NCBI GenBank assembly: GCA_027924585.1
Contig: BSBM01000191.1
Coordinates: 2,356,001-2,420,000 of the forward strand
DNA length: 64,000 bases
Origin: Larix kaempferi
Lineage: Eukaryota; Streptophyta; Pinopsida; Pinales; Pinaceae
Reading direction: 5' to 3'
In this document: one piece after another, positions 43,346-55,783 of the stretch
Position numbering within the stretch: position 1 is the first letter of the stretch
Layout: every line of letters starts with the position of its first letter
Made by a program: the position numbers and the translations under genes
Notes under the pieces: model-generated
Seen by the model: only the letters and a program-made list of their open reading frames with translations
Databases searched by the model: none
Told to the model about the DNA's origin: nothing

Positions 43346-45775
43346 TTGCAGTAGATAGGGTTTGATAGGTTCAGGGCGGATGAAGAATGAGCAGAATGAG
43401 GCAGGATTTATGCAGGGGGTAGGTTTAAAACAAGGGCCGTTTAAGCGACTGAACGATCGTGGAGGAATATCTCACACGTACGAGTGATACGCCATAATTT
43501 GAGCTTCCTTGAGTTGTGTGCCACCTTAGAGCTACGTAATTATGAATTCATATGGTTTGTAATGTATTCAACCATGTCCAAAAGAAAACTTTGGACAGGT
43601 TGAACATAAATTTTATGAGGGACATAATTACACATGAAGGATCGTAATGTCTTAATGCATGAATGATAGGTGGCACAATAACTCTTAAATGGAGGATAAG
43701 GATCATAAGACAACGCCCAAAATGTATGATTGACCAATTTATGAGTATGCAAAGATGGCATTTTAATTCGATCCTTGTTATAACTAGTTAGTTAGATATA
43801 TCAACAAAAATCGAAAATTTTAAGTGTCTTGGCATAATATTATTACAAGCTATAGTTTTATTCAATACTCCCTTCATATCGCTATTTATTTTCCTCGTTT
43901 GTCAGCTTATTCGGATCGTCATTCGACCCTTCATTCAACCCTTCATACAAACCTTTGTACAAAAACATGTTTTGATGGATCTAGCTGTTGCTGATTATGC
44001 AGAGAATTTTTTTGGAACTTGTCAGCACACCAGAGATGTTGTAAACCTTCTTTTCTGGAACTTTAAGTCACATTCGTTCTTATTTGTCTTTGGTCAAAAC
44101 GAGCTTCCTTCTGCTTTTTGCATTGTCCCAAAAACACCTATTATTTTACCAGAGATACATGATCTTCTTCATCCATATTCAGAGAGTAAAAACAGTTTTG
44201 AACTCCCCCAAACCAAAAATATGGTGTGTCCTCAAGCCATCAAAGAAAAATTAATCAATATTCAAGTATTTTCAATTGAAAAATTTGCCAATAGATTCTA
44301 AAAATGCTATAATAATACAAGAAAATAAAATATCAACTAGTAAATGTAAATGATTCAGATATGTACATTCATAAAAAAGAACACAACAGTGCTTAAGAAG
44401 ACCATATGAAGAATGATTGTATAATTGATGTAAAGAAAATGCCATAGGAGAACTAGTCATACATGACTCATTGTAAAGATTTCTTGTCATCCAAAGAGTA
44501 TAAATAAGGTTCATTGTAGAGTTTATGAGACTTCTATAGTTATGGGTCCCATTTATAGGATAGACATATCCTAGGTAGTGTGTGAATCAGATGACAGGGC
44601 CCAAGTGCAACTTATAGCTATTATCTAATGACATAATAAATAATTGGCCTAAACATGTGTTTGTATACTCAGGGTTTTTTATGAGACATGTGCATAGCGA
44701 TGCATTAACCAAACCTCTTTTACCTGATATTGCCCCGCTACCAGCAGGCCTATTCAATACCTCGATGGGTTTATCTTGGTACCATGCAAGCATAGCCCCG
44801 CTGCCAGCGAGCCTGTTCAGTACCCTGACGGGTTTACTTGCATTTACCGAGCTTCCTTGTTTAAGATTTTACTTAGCATGGACCCGCTGCCAGCGAGCCT
44901 GTTCAGTACCCCGGCGGGTTTTCCTCGTATAATATATATATATATATATATTTTTTTTAAGGTAGCCGGTTGGCACTAGAGTGTGCTAAGCCTGCTAAAC
45001 ACATAATTCAAAATTGTAGAACGAACCTTATGAGTAACTTTTATTTATAATGGCCAAAATTACAGATCATGTCAAAAGATAATAAACTAAAGCTATTCTT
45101 TGACTTCTCAGTCTATCTTCTTCATAAAAAGTCAGTAACATTCCCCACAAAAATAGAAATATCATTCCCTTTTGAGCTACCTTTTAAAGATACTTTGAGA
45201 GACAAGTTTTGATAATGAGTCTAGGATGAGCTAGTAGTCCATAGGTGTAAGATAGAGCTTTTGAAAATCATAATGATAGGTCTTAAGCAACTGTTATAAT
45301 GATAAATCAGAAATATACATGTCTGAATCAAATACCATATGCAGAATTATAAAAGAAAGTGGTTAAAGATGATATAGAGAACATTTCAACTTTCACTATA
45401 AATTTTCAATTTTCAACAATAATCAGAAGAGAAAGAGGATTATAAGTATTTCTTTTTGGAGCACTTCCCTTTTTGGATAATATTGCTTGAGCTTATTATG
45501 AGGTTTTTGTAATCATATTGCAAAACCACTTGTTAGATGATTCAAATTTATTCAAAACAAACATCTATGTACAAAGAAAATATGAATTTTGGGAAAAAGG
45601 AGAAAGAGTCTTCCTGTTTTAATTGGAAAAATTTCATAAGTTGATCATAGCAATGGGTTTCCTGTAAAAAATGCCATTGGTCGTTAGAAATGACTCTTAT
45701 TATTGAAAAAAAAAACATATTTACATATATACAAATGAAGATAACCCAAAATAACTCAAGGACCAGGAGAAAGAA
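43346..45775. other. interior of element E where pol would be expected; no pol motif
   Basis: A short minus-strand frame at 43540-43761 is open with no known domain. At 44730-44925 a GCTGCCAGCGAGCCTGTTCA unit with a following C(G/T)GCGGGTTT phrase occurs three times. A (TA)n run lies at 44930-44951. No RT or integrase motif in any frame that I could read. Confidence 0.55.
44730..44925. repeat. three GC-rich units inside element E
   Basis: CCCGCT(G/A)CCAGCGAGCCTGTTCAGTACC followed by a CGGGTTT phrase recurs near 44735, 44798 and 44883. GC content is much higher than in the flanks. Confidence 0.75.
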
Positions 45776-47215
45776 GAATGATTTCCTCTTCTATCAGCTT
45801 CATCTCCTTGAGTTGGAAGGCATTCTACCCAAAATTTTGTTTAGATATCGGTTGATGATAAGGTCTGGATCTATGTCCATTTACCACAGGGGAGATTTGA
45901 GAATCATCAATTGTTTTAAGTTCTTCATTCTCTTCTTGGATAACAATTGATGACTTGGGATTATCTTGCATAACTCTTCCAAACCGCAGTTGAATCTCAT
46001 GTATTGGTGCGGTTGAAATGACATATGATGGAAGAGGTAAAAACCTAATGCTATTAAAAGCTTGGGTTGATTTATGGTTAGAATTTGGTATCGGTTGTGC
46101 CGGTAATATTGTGGGCCTTGGAGGATTCTTATTCTGGAAATGGTGAGGTTGATTTGGGATAGGGGGTAGTGAAGGAGGTACAAATCTAGGAAAAATTTGT
46201 TGGATATTAGGTGGGTAAGGTAGTTAGGCATAGGAGGGGGTGGTTGAGCCTAGGATGGTCTTCTCCATCCATGCGTCCATTGCTGTTGTTGAGCATTCTG
46301 AGGATGGTACTGTGGTGGCTGATTCTGCCAACATAAAGTGTTCCATTGTTGAGGAGGTAGATAAGGATAGTAATAGGGTGGAATTTGTGATGGATCTTTA
46401 TATGATGGTTGATCTCTAGGTTTCCAAGGTCTCCTAGATGGTTCACCAAAGTTTTCATTCTTGTATATGGCTTGCAATCCAGGCAACGATGGACAATTAT
46501 CAGTTGGATGTTTTTCTGTACAAAGGTGACAAACTGGGACATTATTCCATGGACATACTTGTTGAGGATGTTTAGTTCTACACCTAGGACAGAAAACACT
46601 CATTGCTTCCCACTCCTCATCTTGCCTCTCTTTAGCTTGTAGTGCAGTAGCTAGTTGAGAACCTATTGCTTCTAGGATATCTGATTAAAATTTTTCTAAT
46701 AGGTTTTCCAACTCTACCCTTGTAACTCCACCAGAACCGGATGTGTTTTCATTTAGGTTCCTAGCATAAAATTCTTGAGAGTGTCTTCCACTTTTCCCTC
46801 TGCTCCTGGAGAAACTCTTACAAACACGTTCTTCATTCTCCATGAAGATTTGACTGTCAAAGAAAGAATACCTAGGTGGTTCCTTTCTTGGTGAATATGG
46901 GATATCCCATTGTTCTGAATTTTATTCTTTTGAGCTTCCTCTTGTCTAAGTCCAGTCTCTGTATGAGTTTGAGGTTCTTTTTAGTGGAATTTCCTTATAA
47001 ACAGAATTTTCTGATGTCCCTATGGTTTCCCCTAATTGATCTCCAGAAAGGACTTCCTTAGCTTTCCGAATGGGACTATCCCCTTTGGGTGTCTTCCAAT
47101 ACCTTTCTGTTGAGTTAGTAGTTGGGGTGGCACGCCCCTCGTATAGGTTAGTGGGAATTTTAGTAGAGGTTTTAGTTTTAATGAATCTACTTTGTGAGCT
47201 TCTAAACCTATTCAT
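45776..47215 (-). pseudogene. gag of element E with two zinc knuckles
   Basis: One minus frame runs from 47215 to about 46250 with stops near 46946, 46925 and 46690, then continues in shifted frames to about 45790. A double cysteine motif reads CPRCRTKHPQQVCP and CHLCTEKHPTDNCPSLPGL, followed by a Pro/Gln/Tyr-rich region. I recall this pair from gag-like ORFs of plant retroelements. Confidence 0.75.
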
Positions 47216-47442
47216 GAAAACAAAATATGACTGAAATAAATTCTACTGCATAACTACTATTGCTGGGTTTTGGGGATGCCTGTTATAATAGATGCGCAGG
47301 TTCTTACCTCTCGTCTTACTGCTCACCCGCCACCAGCCTATATCTAAGTTTCGAAAGGAGGGAAATTCAAATATATGCCTGTTATAATAGATGCGTAGGT
47401 TCTTACCTATCTGTGACTGAATTCTACTTATCTATCTACAAC

Positions 47443-47460
47443 TCCCCGACAACGGCGCCA
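47443..47460 (-). promoter_or_regulatory. tRNA-Asp-type primer-binding site of element E
   Basis: The minus strand reads TGGCGCCGTTGTCGGGGA, three bases inside the 5' LTR. This is the standard plant site complementary to the 3' end of tRNA-Asp. Confidence 0.9.
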
Positions 47461-47463
47461 AAA

Positions 47464-50280
47464 TGTTGAGGTGTATTTACCGTCTAAAAGAAAACACCTA
47501 AATATTTAATTATCGATCGGGGTTAGTAATCTTAGAGTTGAGGCAAAGTATATGCTAAGGTAGAATGGCATCTAAGTTTAGGCTTGTCAGACCTTAGAAA
47601 GATTTAATAAATAAAAGATTGGAAGATCTTTCAAAATGAAAAACCGAGTCAAACTTAAGAAAGACAACAAATAGACTAACTGAACCTACCTAAACCGATA
47701 GATCAGAGTAGTATCAAACTATACTACTCTACCCTATGATTAAAAAAAACAATGCTAATAAAAAAGCAAACTACTCTTTGTAAAAATGAAAACTACTTGA
47801 TCAATTCTCAGATTCTAATCTAGGAATTAGAAACAACTATAAATGAGATTAGATACCTGTCTATGAAATGACTTAATTACATAAACAAAAAAATATGTTA
47901 AAGCAAATTACACACTATTTAATGAATTCAACAACCATTCAAGCCTACACTAAAGCATCTAATTCCATTCTCCTGGGGGGTTCTGAGGAAGTGTGTCAAA
48001 TGTAATGGGAATAGGGGTGAATGTATCAAAGTGGCTTTCAAATGTAACAAGAAAACAAAATGGAACTAAATATAATTTAACTTCTACAAATAAATGCAAG
48101 TTAAAGATTATCCAACTACAATTAACTTTAAACATAATGACCTATCTCCTACTTGTAAACCAATGACTTGAAACTGATGAATTCTAGAAGCAAGTAGAAA
48201 ACTTGATAAAGATGTTTGACTTCTGGACCAAATCCTATTCTATGAATATATTCATTATTAGTATGAGAAGAATAATTCAAGACTGGAATAATTTGGAGAA
48301 TGAAATTACTAAACCTAACCTAATATTGATATTATCAACATACAATAAACTATACTAAGAATGAAACTGATAAATTCTGTAACAGTAAAACATTAACGAA
48401 TCAGCAATATAACTTGTAAAACAACTGAAGCAAAGTAAGGAAAGGAGAGCATGAAAACTAGGGATGATGACAAAACTTGATTAAAACTTCATACGAAATA
48501 CAACAAGGTCTTAATGACTCCTAAGAATAATAATTAAGGGTAAAAGAGATTATAATTTGAAAAACCTGAAAACTGGATTCTAATTATGCAAAACGATGCA
48601 AGAAGTATTGAGGTCCGAACGCTGGTCCGAACGCTGGTCCGAACGACTGTCCGAATGACAGTCCGGATGGAAGAAAACGATTTAAACTAAAGGGAGGAGA
48701 AGATTGGATGATCTTACCTACCAGTTGGCTGATGCATATGATCCTACAGTGCAGGGGAAGCAATGAATAAGCTAGTTAAGAGCTAGAATAAGAAAAAGGA
48801 ATCTATGTTAATTATAATTTAGGAAACTAGCTATTTCTATTTTATCTTAAGATAAGACTAAACTATAATTGAAGTTATTCTACTGCTACAGAAAAGAACT
48901 ACAGAAATTTAGTTTTGACTATGAGAAGATTTGGGAGGTTAAGCTAACTAAACTCTAAGTCAACTAAGCAAACTAAATCTTTTAAATAAAAACTACTTAA
49001 GCTAACTAAATAAACTAGATGTGATCTAAACTATTTAAGCAAACGAAATAAACTAAATGTAACCTAAGCTATTTAAGCAAACCAAATGAACCTAAGTGTG
49101 ACCGGTCACCAATTATATTTTGGAAACATTATTAACATGAACAACAACAAGATATGACATAGAGGTATCCTTTATATACACAACAAAACAACATATATGT
49201 TACAGAATAGAAACATTGTATACAAGACAAATACATAATTTGAACAAATAACACAACTGATCTGCAGAAGAAAAAGATAAGATATATATACAGATAGAAG
49301 ACCACTGGTTGTTGAGGGGCATGTCTCAGCAAACATAGGCTGATACTTAATCAGTCAACCGCCACGCATACTGGTAAATTTTCATAAAACTAGAACAGAG
49401 ATGTATTAAATAAAAACAGAGTTACAGTACTTCTATGTCCATTTGCAGCTGGAAAAGATTAACAAAACTAAAGATAAAATACTGACTGACTACTAACTGA
49501 CTTGGATAACTCGTCTATGTTACAAGGACGTCTATTTATGCAGTGTTACAATTGGGGTAGCAAGTCGACCCTTTAGTGGTCGACTGCTCTAATAATAGAG
49601 AGTCTTAAATGCCCAAAACGACTCCATTTAATATCTCGTGACAACACATAAGCCAAGGGACGGCTCTGCTTAACATTTCGTGACAGCACGTAAGCCAAAG
49701 AATGGTCTCATAATAGGTCATGGCAGCGCACAGAGCATCTTCCAGGTTCCACAACGTCGATCCTTCCTGAGGTCGTTGAAACGCTAATCTTCCTTGACGT
49801 GGGCAGAGAGGGATGTGCTGTCGAGTTGAGCGTACAAGGGAGGGAATCTCCCAAAACACCAGCTTGCGCATCATAAGGGCCACATCCCAAACATAATCCA
49901 TATGACGGTTTGTCTTTTAACGGCCCAAAAATATCTCAACCAACGAACTCATAGGTTGAATGCAGGTTTGAATGGTGGGCTGAATGCAGCTGATCATTTG
50001 CAACATAGATACAAACCTAAGTGAAGGTTCCTTTGAGAGCCAGAACCTGTAAAATGAAATATACTTGTCTATCAAGCCAAGAAATATCAATTTAAACGTC
50101 AATAAATCACAAGATGACGATTTTAACCCAAAATTCATGAGATGTGTGAATATATGCATAACTGGTCTGTTTGATGGTCTGAACATCAAACATAATGACT
50201 TATGACATAAAAAATGGTGAAAGTAATTCCAATCAAAGTGTGTTTGATATCCAAAAATGGTGACAAAATGGACACTAACA
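47464..50280 (-). repeat. 5' LTR of element E
   Basis: It begins TGTTGAGGTG and ends GACACTAACA, and is homologous to 38957-41748. Confidence 0.92.
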
Positions 50281-50285
50281 GGTAC

Positions 50286-50545
50286 CTTCATTGGTCTCAA
50301 CACAAACTTAAATACTAAGTCTAGGCGCCAATACCATGGGTCAATACCATGTGTCAATACAAACCATGGGCCAAAACAAACTATGGGTCAACAATTAATA
50401 TGGGACGACTTACAAAGCATATGCGTCCAACAACAATAAGACAAACTATGGATCAACAAATACTACGGGACGACTTACACAACATATGCGTCCAACAACA
50501 ATATACTAAAAAAGTAAATAGAAGGATTGACATGGGTTCCTAACA
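50286..50545 (-). repeat. 5' LTR of element D, right part
   Basis: It matches 34981-35232, ends CCTAACA and is followed by GAGGC, the degenerate partner of GAGGA at 34834-34838. Confidence 0.85.
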
Positions 50546-50550
50546 GAGGC

Positions 50551-51749
50551 CTAAGAGAGGAAGATGCATTTGTATCCTCACCTTATTATAGAAAATACTT
50601 GTGCCCTCTTGAGAAATGTTGACCTCCTCAAGTTTTATGAGGAGGCTAAATCCCTTAGGGGGAGCTTGCTTTATTAATGAGGGGAGGATTTTCCCGATTT
50701 CCGACTTGAATTTGCATGAGAGATATAGCTTGTATATATTCAATGATATGTTAGTGAGAAAATAATTTCCCTTGTCGACTTCTGGGTTGCTAGTGGCTAG
50801 TTGCGATTTGTTGCAATTGGTACAAGGGAGGTTAGGTGCCTCTCTCTTATGGCCATGACACTGGCCCAATACACCTCGAATGTGCAATGCATTAGTTTAC
50901 CTCTATTGTACTAGGTAGATTATTTAGTGCAAAGACCCAAATTGATTAGGTGGTCTGCCATTTTTTTCCATAGTTTTGTTTAGCTTTGGATTTTTATTGT
51001 GTTGTGTTTGCTAAGAGGATAGGATTCCCATTTGTTTCATAGTTATTTTGTTTATTTTTTGAGATGTTTTTGGTTAGTAGACCAACTCCCTCCTAGCTAT
51101 AAGATCAATGCACCATATGCACATGTGGGGGGCGATGATGCTCAAGATGGGTAAACAAGAGTTCTCTTGTAAGGTTATTCCAAATGTACTGGAGATGCTT
51201 GCCATTGAGAATGATCATACCATGGATCTTGTGGAGTACCCATATGTAGAGAAAGATTGATGAAGATGTGGGAGCATCTTGTTTACCTAGGATGAGATAC
51301 CATATGACATAGGTAATATTAGTGTTATGTTTGATTAATGTAGCTGCATTTTTTTGTCTTATTTAATGTACATGCGACTTATTATAACATTTTCCTTAAA
51401 TTGTTTGATTCTTGACCAAAATTTCTAATTATTGTTGTCTACTATTGTTTAGATATCGACATATATGTTATGGAGGTGCATCCCCAACATGATGAGGAGA
51501 TGCTCGAGGTTGAAAAGATTCCTTAGATCCATTACCTCACCTGTGCCATAGGCTAGTTCATAGATTTTGTCAAGATCTAGTGGATCTACTAGCTGGGTTG
51601 TTGGATCGATAGGGAGCGCACCCTATATAAGTTTGATGGATGATTGAGGACCCTATTATTGAAACTATATTTGTGATCCTTTCCCATGATATGATGATAT
51701 TTATGCAACATATTTTTAGTGAATATATGCTATAAGAGAGGAGGAGGGA
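50551..51749. other. no supported gene
   Basis: A minus frame at 50540-50887 is open for 115 codons but overlaps the LTR end of element D and has no domain. Other frames are broken. Plus-strand sequence approaching 51750 may belong to the decayed proline-rich gene there. Confidence 0.4.
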
Positions 51750-52040
51750 TCATCCACAGCCTCCATATCTTCCTCCTCCTTCTCCACAAGACAAGTGACC
51801 ACTCTCTCCTCCTCATCGAGCTAATTGACCACTCTCTTCTCCTCCATAGATCAAGTGAATAACCTCTCCTCTTCACCTAGATGATCGACCACCCTCTCCT
51901 CCTCCATAGGTTAATCAACCAATCTCATCTCTTCCACATGTTGATTGACCACCCTCTTCTATTCCACTTACCAAAAAAACTCCCTCTCCTATTCCATAAG
52001 ATGACTAACCACACTCTCCCCTTCCTTATTCCCACTGACT
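51750..52040 (+). pseudogene. degenerate proline-rich decapeptide-repeat coding remnant
   Basis: From 51797 eight units of exactly 30 bp follow one another, each with GACCACTCTCTCCTCCTCCA-like start. In one plus frame they translate to PPSPPP-x-VNQ-like decapeptides interrupted by TGA and TAA (from CGA/CAA-type codons) and TAG. The upstream part in the same frame reads HPQPPYLPPPSPQDK. The exact 30-bp period suggests a former protein repeat. Transposon-derived plant mobile-domain proteins can end in similar Pro-rich tails, but I cannot assign the gene. Confidence 0.5.
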
Positions 52041-54004
52041 ACCTGTGACATTTTCTCCACTTGCTAGAGCTATAGTTGTGATGGTTGGATCAGGTGAATA
52101 GATTCCAGTGGAGAGATATATCAATTCCTTCATTCTACATTGTTATTTGGTTGAGGTATTGATGCCTGTAGCTCTAGTGGTGGAGGTATTGATGCCCTTG
52201 GCTTCGGCGGTGGACTAACTAGCGCATAGTATTGATTGATGGCATGCGCATATTTGATTTTTGCAATGTATATTTTACATATATATTTGACACACACACA
52301 CACATTGATTTTGTTATTATTATTCAGATCTATTATGCATTCTCATATCATGTTGATGCCAATGTTGATATATATCAGGTTGATATGAATCATATATATT
52401 TATATATTTTCATGTTGTTGATTTTTTTATCTATAAAATCTATTGTGTATCAATGATCTAAAATTAGAGATGAAATATAATGTTTAACTCCATTTAAAAT
52501 CATCTAATGTCGTTTTTCTACAGTAATCATTTAAGTTCAATATAATGTTTAACCAATTTTAAATGTGAATTCTTTGTTGTGCAAGAAGATGCAATATGTT
52601 GATCAAACATATTTAAAAACCTGAATATCAAATGATTCAATCAATGATTACATGATTTGATTAATATTTGAAACCTATGTTTGGATTTAAATAGTATTTC
52701 TTCCTTAAAGCTACATCTACATTCTATATCAATAATGTATAGTATAGTAGAAATTTAAGAATATATAGTATAGTAGAAATTTAACATTTTACCCTAAATT
52801 TAGTTTTTTCACATATTGTTGGAGATTGAATTACAATTTTAGGTACCATTTTACTGCAAGTGGGGATGTCAATGGATATCCTCTATCATGATGTGCTATA
52901 CATACTCTTATATGTCTCATAATTTTTCATTTACAAAAAAAAAAATCATCTCCTCTATCACTTTGAAACAAAAACTGTTGAACTCCTCTATCACTTTTAA
53001 ACAAAAATAATTGAACTCCTATGTCACTTTCAAACAAAAACCATTCAATTCCTTTGTCACTTAAAAAAACATTGAGATCATCTATACACTAATACAAAAT
53101 GGATAATTAGTGACTTAAAAAATAACTAAAATTTGCAAATAAACAACTATATTTGAGGCGACGACTAATGGCAATTAATTAATAGTCTATTTTCACCTAT
53201 CTAACTTAGTCGTATCTCACTTAGTCATTAATTGGTTAATTTGATTAATCATATGGTAATATATTTACTCATTTATTTGGTCATTAACTATCACCATTTG
53301 TAGTACATTTACTAGTTTAATTAGTCATTAATTCTTGTCATCTTGTATCATATTTATTAATTTATTTAGTAATTATTTTCATTTATCATTTTTACTAGTA
53401 TATTCAATCACATTATAAAGAATTATCTAAATAGTATAATGGTAGTTGCAGTCATATTTATATCTAGTTTAATAGTTTCATTTTTTTATTTGTTACATAT
53501 TCATTTTATTTTTGTTCTTCATTATTATTCAATATAAGTATATGATGTAAATAATTTTTAAAATGTCATGAATTTGTATAGTTGTCACCGTGCAACATTG
53601 GTGCAAATCTAATATAAAGAGATTACATTTATATAAACATGTAAAATTGCATTAATTGAAAATACTATAAATAAGATCAAGTATAAACATATATACTTTG
53701 AACCCAACCCCACATAATATGTGTTGTGTATGTGTGCATCACACACACACAGACAATTGTGTGTGTGTGAGTGATAAAAGTCAAATAGTACAAATATTTA
53801 AGTTTTCAATTGAATATCCACTAATACATGATCATTGATCCATTATTTCATTACAAAAATTCTCTCCACACTCTCAACAACATCAAGCTTCCAACAAGTA
53901 CTCAAAAATATTATACATCGATGACTTTTCCAAAATTTTCAATGGCCACTAAGTGAAGCTTCATTTCTTCTTCAAATGTTTGCATCCATCTAGTTTATCT
54001 TAAT
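52041..54004. other. AT-rich DNA without a supported gene
   Basis: It contains an ACACACACACAC run near 52293, and an AC run (53743) facing a GT run (53759) across GACAATT, forming a short inverted repeat. A minus-strand patch near 53930-54000 reads MQTFEEEMKLHLVAIENFGK but is too short to call. Confidence 0.4.
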
Positions 54005-54140
54005 AGGGAAGAGGGCATATATATATCCCATAGTTTATGTCCTTTCTATAATATTGACACTATAAAAAAAACAGGGAAGGGGGCATATTTACATCCTAGA
54101 GTTTATATCCTTTCTATAATATTGACACTATAAAAAAATA
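54005..54140. repeat. 68-bp tandem duplication
   Basis: Units start at 54005 and 54073 with AGGGAAG-GGGCATAT. Both end in ATTGACACTATAAAAAAA. Confidence 0.9.
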
Positions 54141-54364
54141 TAAATATTATAATTTTTTTTATTACAAGTAATTTAAAAAATGTACACAGTTATTGAAACT
54201 AGAGCCATATGGTGGCAAGTCCCATTCATCATTTGTAAATAAAGAACATGATGAAAGCAAAAAAAAAATTCTGAAATAAAAATAAAACCACTCTAAATCA
54301 TTGCATACCACTCGCCAACAACATGCGTTATCAGTGAATCAAATGATCATGATGTAGTCCCTAG

Positions 54365-54480
54365 GAAAATGATAATCTCTTTGAAAGATATTGAATGCAT
54401 GCATCCTATCTAGGGAAGCTTCATCAGTTAGTTGACTCATTGCTGCTTTTAGTGCTCATTCATGGGTTGAAATATTTTTT
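54365..54480 (-). pseudogene. exon-like coding patch of unknown origin
   Basis: The minus strand reads CIQKNISTHE, a TGA, then ALKAAMSQLTDEASLDRMHA and FNIFQRDYHF. It is downstream of the ISWI pseudogene but does not match the next ISWI segment as I know it. It could be another captured gene or chance. Confidence 0.3.
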
Positions 54481-54642
54481 TGAATACATTCAATTATATT
54501 TTTGACTACACTAATCAATAAACAACTCATGAGTTTACACTAAAACCTTCATAAAAGAAGCTTCAAGTCAAATCCATTTGTAGTCAATAGTAATACTATG
54601 TAAATATCAAAACCATGAACAAACAAGTATAACTAAAGGTAC

Positions 54643-55783
54643 CTTATGCAGTTGCTGAACAACTTCTTGTTGGTAATTTTCACCTGATACTTGGAACCAC
54701 TCATCAAAGGTTTCGACAAAACTAAAAATTTCCGGAAGCAAGAAATTTAGAAGAGACTAGTGTTCATGAAGATTGTTTTGCAAGCATAAAATGTAAAAAC
54801 ATTAAACATAGGCAATTGGCTATGACATCCTCTTGTATTTCACAAAGATTGTAGACATGTTAAACGTTAAAATCTCCCGACATTGAACATGAAAAGAAGC
54901 CATGCACAAAAACAAAAGGGCATGTATCAACAACTTCAATGTTGTACTGAAATCATATAATATAAGATATAGGTATCCTTGTGTAGTTTGGAAAGGTATA
55001 CACTTGAAGAGGTGTGCCAATTATAAGAAGCTTGTAGATGGTGTTGCAGATTCTCATAGTCTTTGCAAGAAGTGGATTTCATTCTTTATTCGATGTGCTT
55101 CACCAATAATAATGTATCACCAACTGAAATGTTTAAATATAGTCTTTTATTTAATTTCCATTTCAAAACTAGTAACACATATATCAAATTTCCCTAGTAC
55201 AAAAATGTTTCCACTAGTACCAAAAGGTTTCCACCTATATGAATCTGCAGATTAGCAAAGAATGAAAACCCTAATAGATATCAAATTATCACCATCCAAA
55301 CTAAAGAAACACAAATACTGAAAGTATAACTTTCTTTCAAGGAAAACATACCCATTCATCTTGGGTCCCAAGGAATTTCATTGCTGGGAAAATAGGGAAA
55401 AATGGCGAAACTCATTCATCCAATTATCAAGAGGTGATTTTGGTGCCAAAACCATATGCAAAACTTTGATCCCTCGAAATTTATATAAATAACCTAGTAG
55501 GGAAAATTTTTGCAAGATTTTTCCAAGTCCCTAGAATAAAAAATAGGAATGTAAACATATCATAATTTAAAAAAAAATGATTGGCAGAAACAAAATGCAT
55601 TCAAACACACAAAATATCAATCAAGACATGAAACAACAAAATTGTGAAGCAACACTAACTAAACAAGTAGAAGCATATAAACTACCATTTCAATTGCAAG
55701 GATTCTATTTATGCCATTTTCATACAACCAAATAGCCCAGTTCAGTCCAGCTAGTTGGTAATCTCTCATCTTCCCTTGAATAC
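54643..55783 (-). pseudogene. ISWI-type SNF2 chromatin-remodelling ATPase, intron-retaining fragment
   Basis: Four exons on the minus strand, in the order of a plant ISWI ATPase domain. Exon 55783-55686 reads [20 protein letters not shown] and ends at EM. Exon 55530-55352 begins GLGK (motif I, Thr to Ile) and has HMVLAPKSPLDNWMNEFRHF. Exon 55244-55004 has GKFDICVTSFEM, YIIIGEAHRIKNE (motif II DEAH changed to GEAH) and LLIIGTPLQ. Exon 54777-54643 has NNLHEH, LLNFLLPEIFSF and ETFDEWFQVSGENYQQEVVQ. Introns of about 155, 107 and 226 nt have GT at the start; the last acceptor is AA instead of AG. Stops (TAA, TGA, TAG), a frameshift near 55395 and a 20-bp duplication break it. Normal ISWI proteins exceed 1000 residues; both ends are missing here. 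Confidence 0.88.

Larger units (their letters stand above)
38957..50280 (-). mobile_element. LARD-like LTR retrotransposon E (2.8-kb LTRs, no pol)
   Basis: 11,324 bp inserted in the 5' LTR of element D with duplication GGTAC (38952-38956 and 50281-50285). LTRs are 38957-41748 (2792 bp) and 47464-50280 (2817 bp), about 95-96% identical by eye. The first begins TATTGAGG instead of TGTTGAGG. A perfect tRNA-Asp-type primer site and a polypurine tract fix the minus orientation. The 5.7-kb interior has a zinc-knuckle gag near the 5' side and an extra ORF near the 3' side. No protease, RT, RNase H or integrase motif was found. Confidence 0.88.
34839..50545 (-). mobile_element. chromovirus-type Gypsy element D, multiply deleted and split by element E
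   Basis: LTRs of about 400 bp: 34839-35232 (3' LTR), and 38815-38956 plus 50286-50545 (5' LTR split by element E). The host duplication is GAGGA (34834-34838) against GAGGC (50546-50550), one mismatch. The element's own length is about 4.4 kb. Gag, protease, part of RNase H, the integrase zinc region, the integrase C-terminal part and the chromodomain end are present. RT and the integrase core are absent. It is non-autonomous. Confidence 0.85.

Noticed and set aside
43972-44301. 109-codon plus-strand ORF inside element E as an antisense gene
   Set aside because: No motif, no splice context and no second copy to test. Open length is near what AT-rich decay can give.
44657-44979. Plus-strand HVHSDALTKPLL resembling the Copia RNase H end
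   Set aside because: The preceding sequence lacks the KHID-type RNase H segment, and the following residues come from the GC-rich repeat. Too short to support.
50540-50887. 115-codon minus-strand ORF at the right edge of element D
   Set aside because: It starts in flanking DNA and ends inside the LTR terminus, with no recognisable domain.
54902-55255. 117-codon plus-strand ORF
   Set aside because: It is the reverse-strand shadow of ISWI pseudogene exons read on the minus strand.
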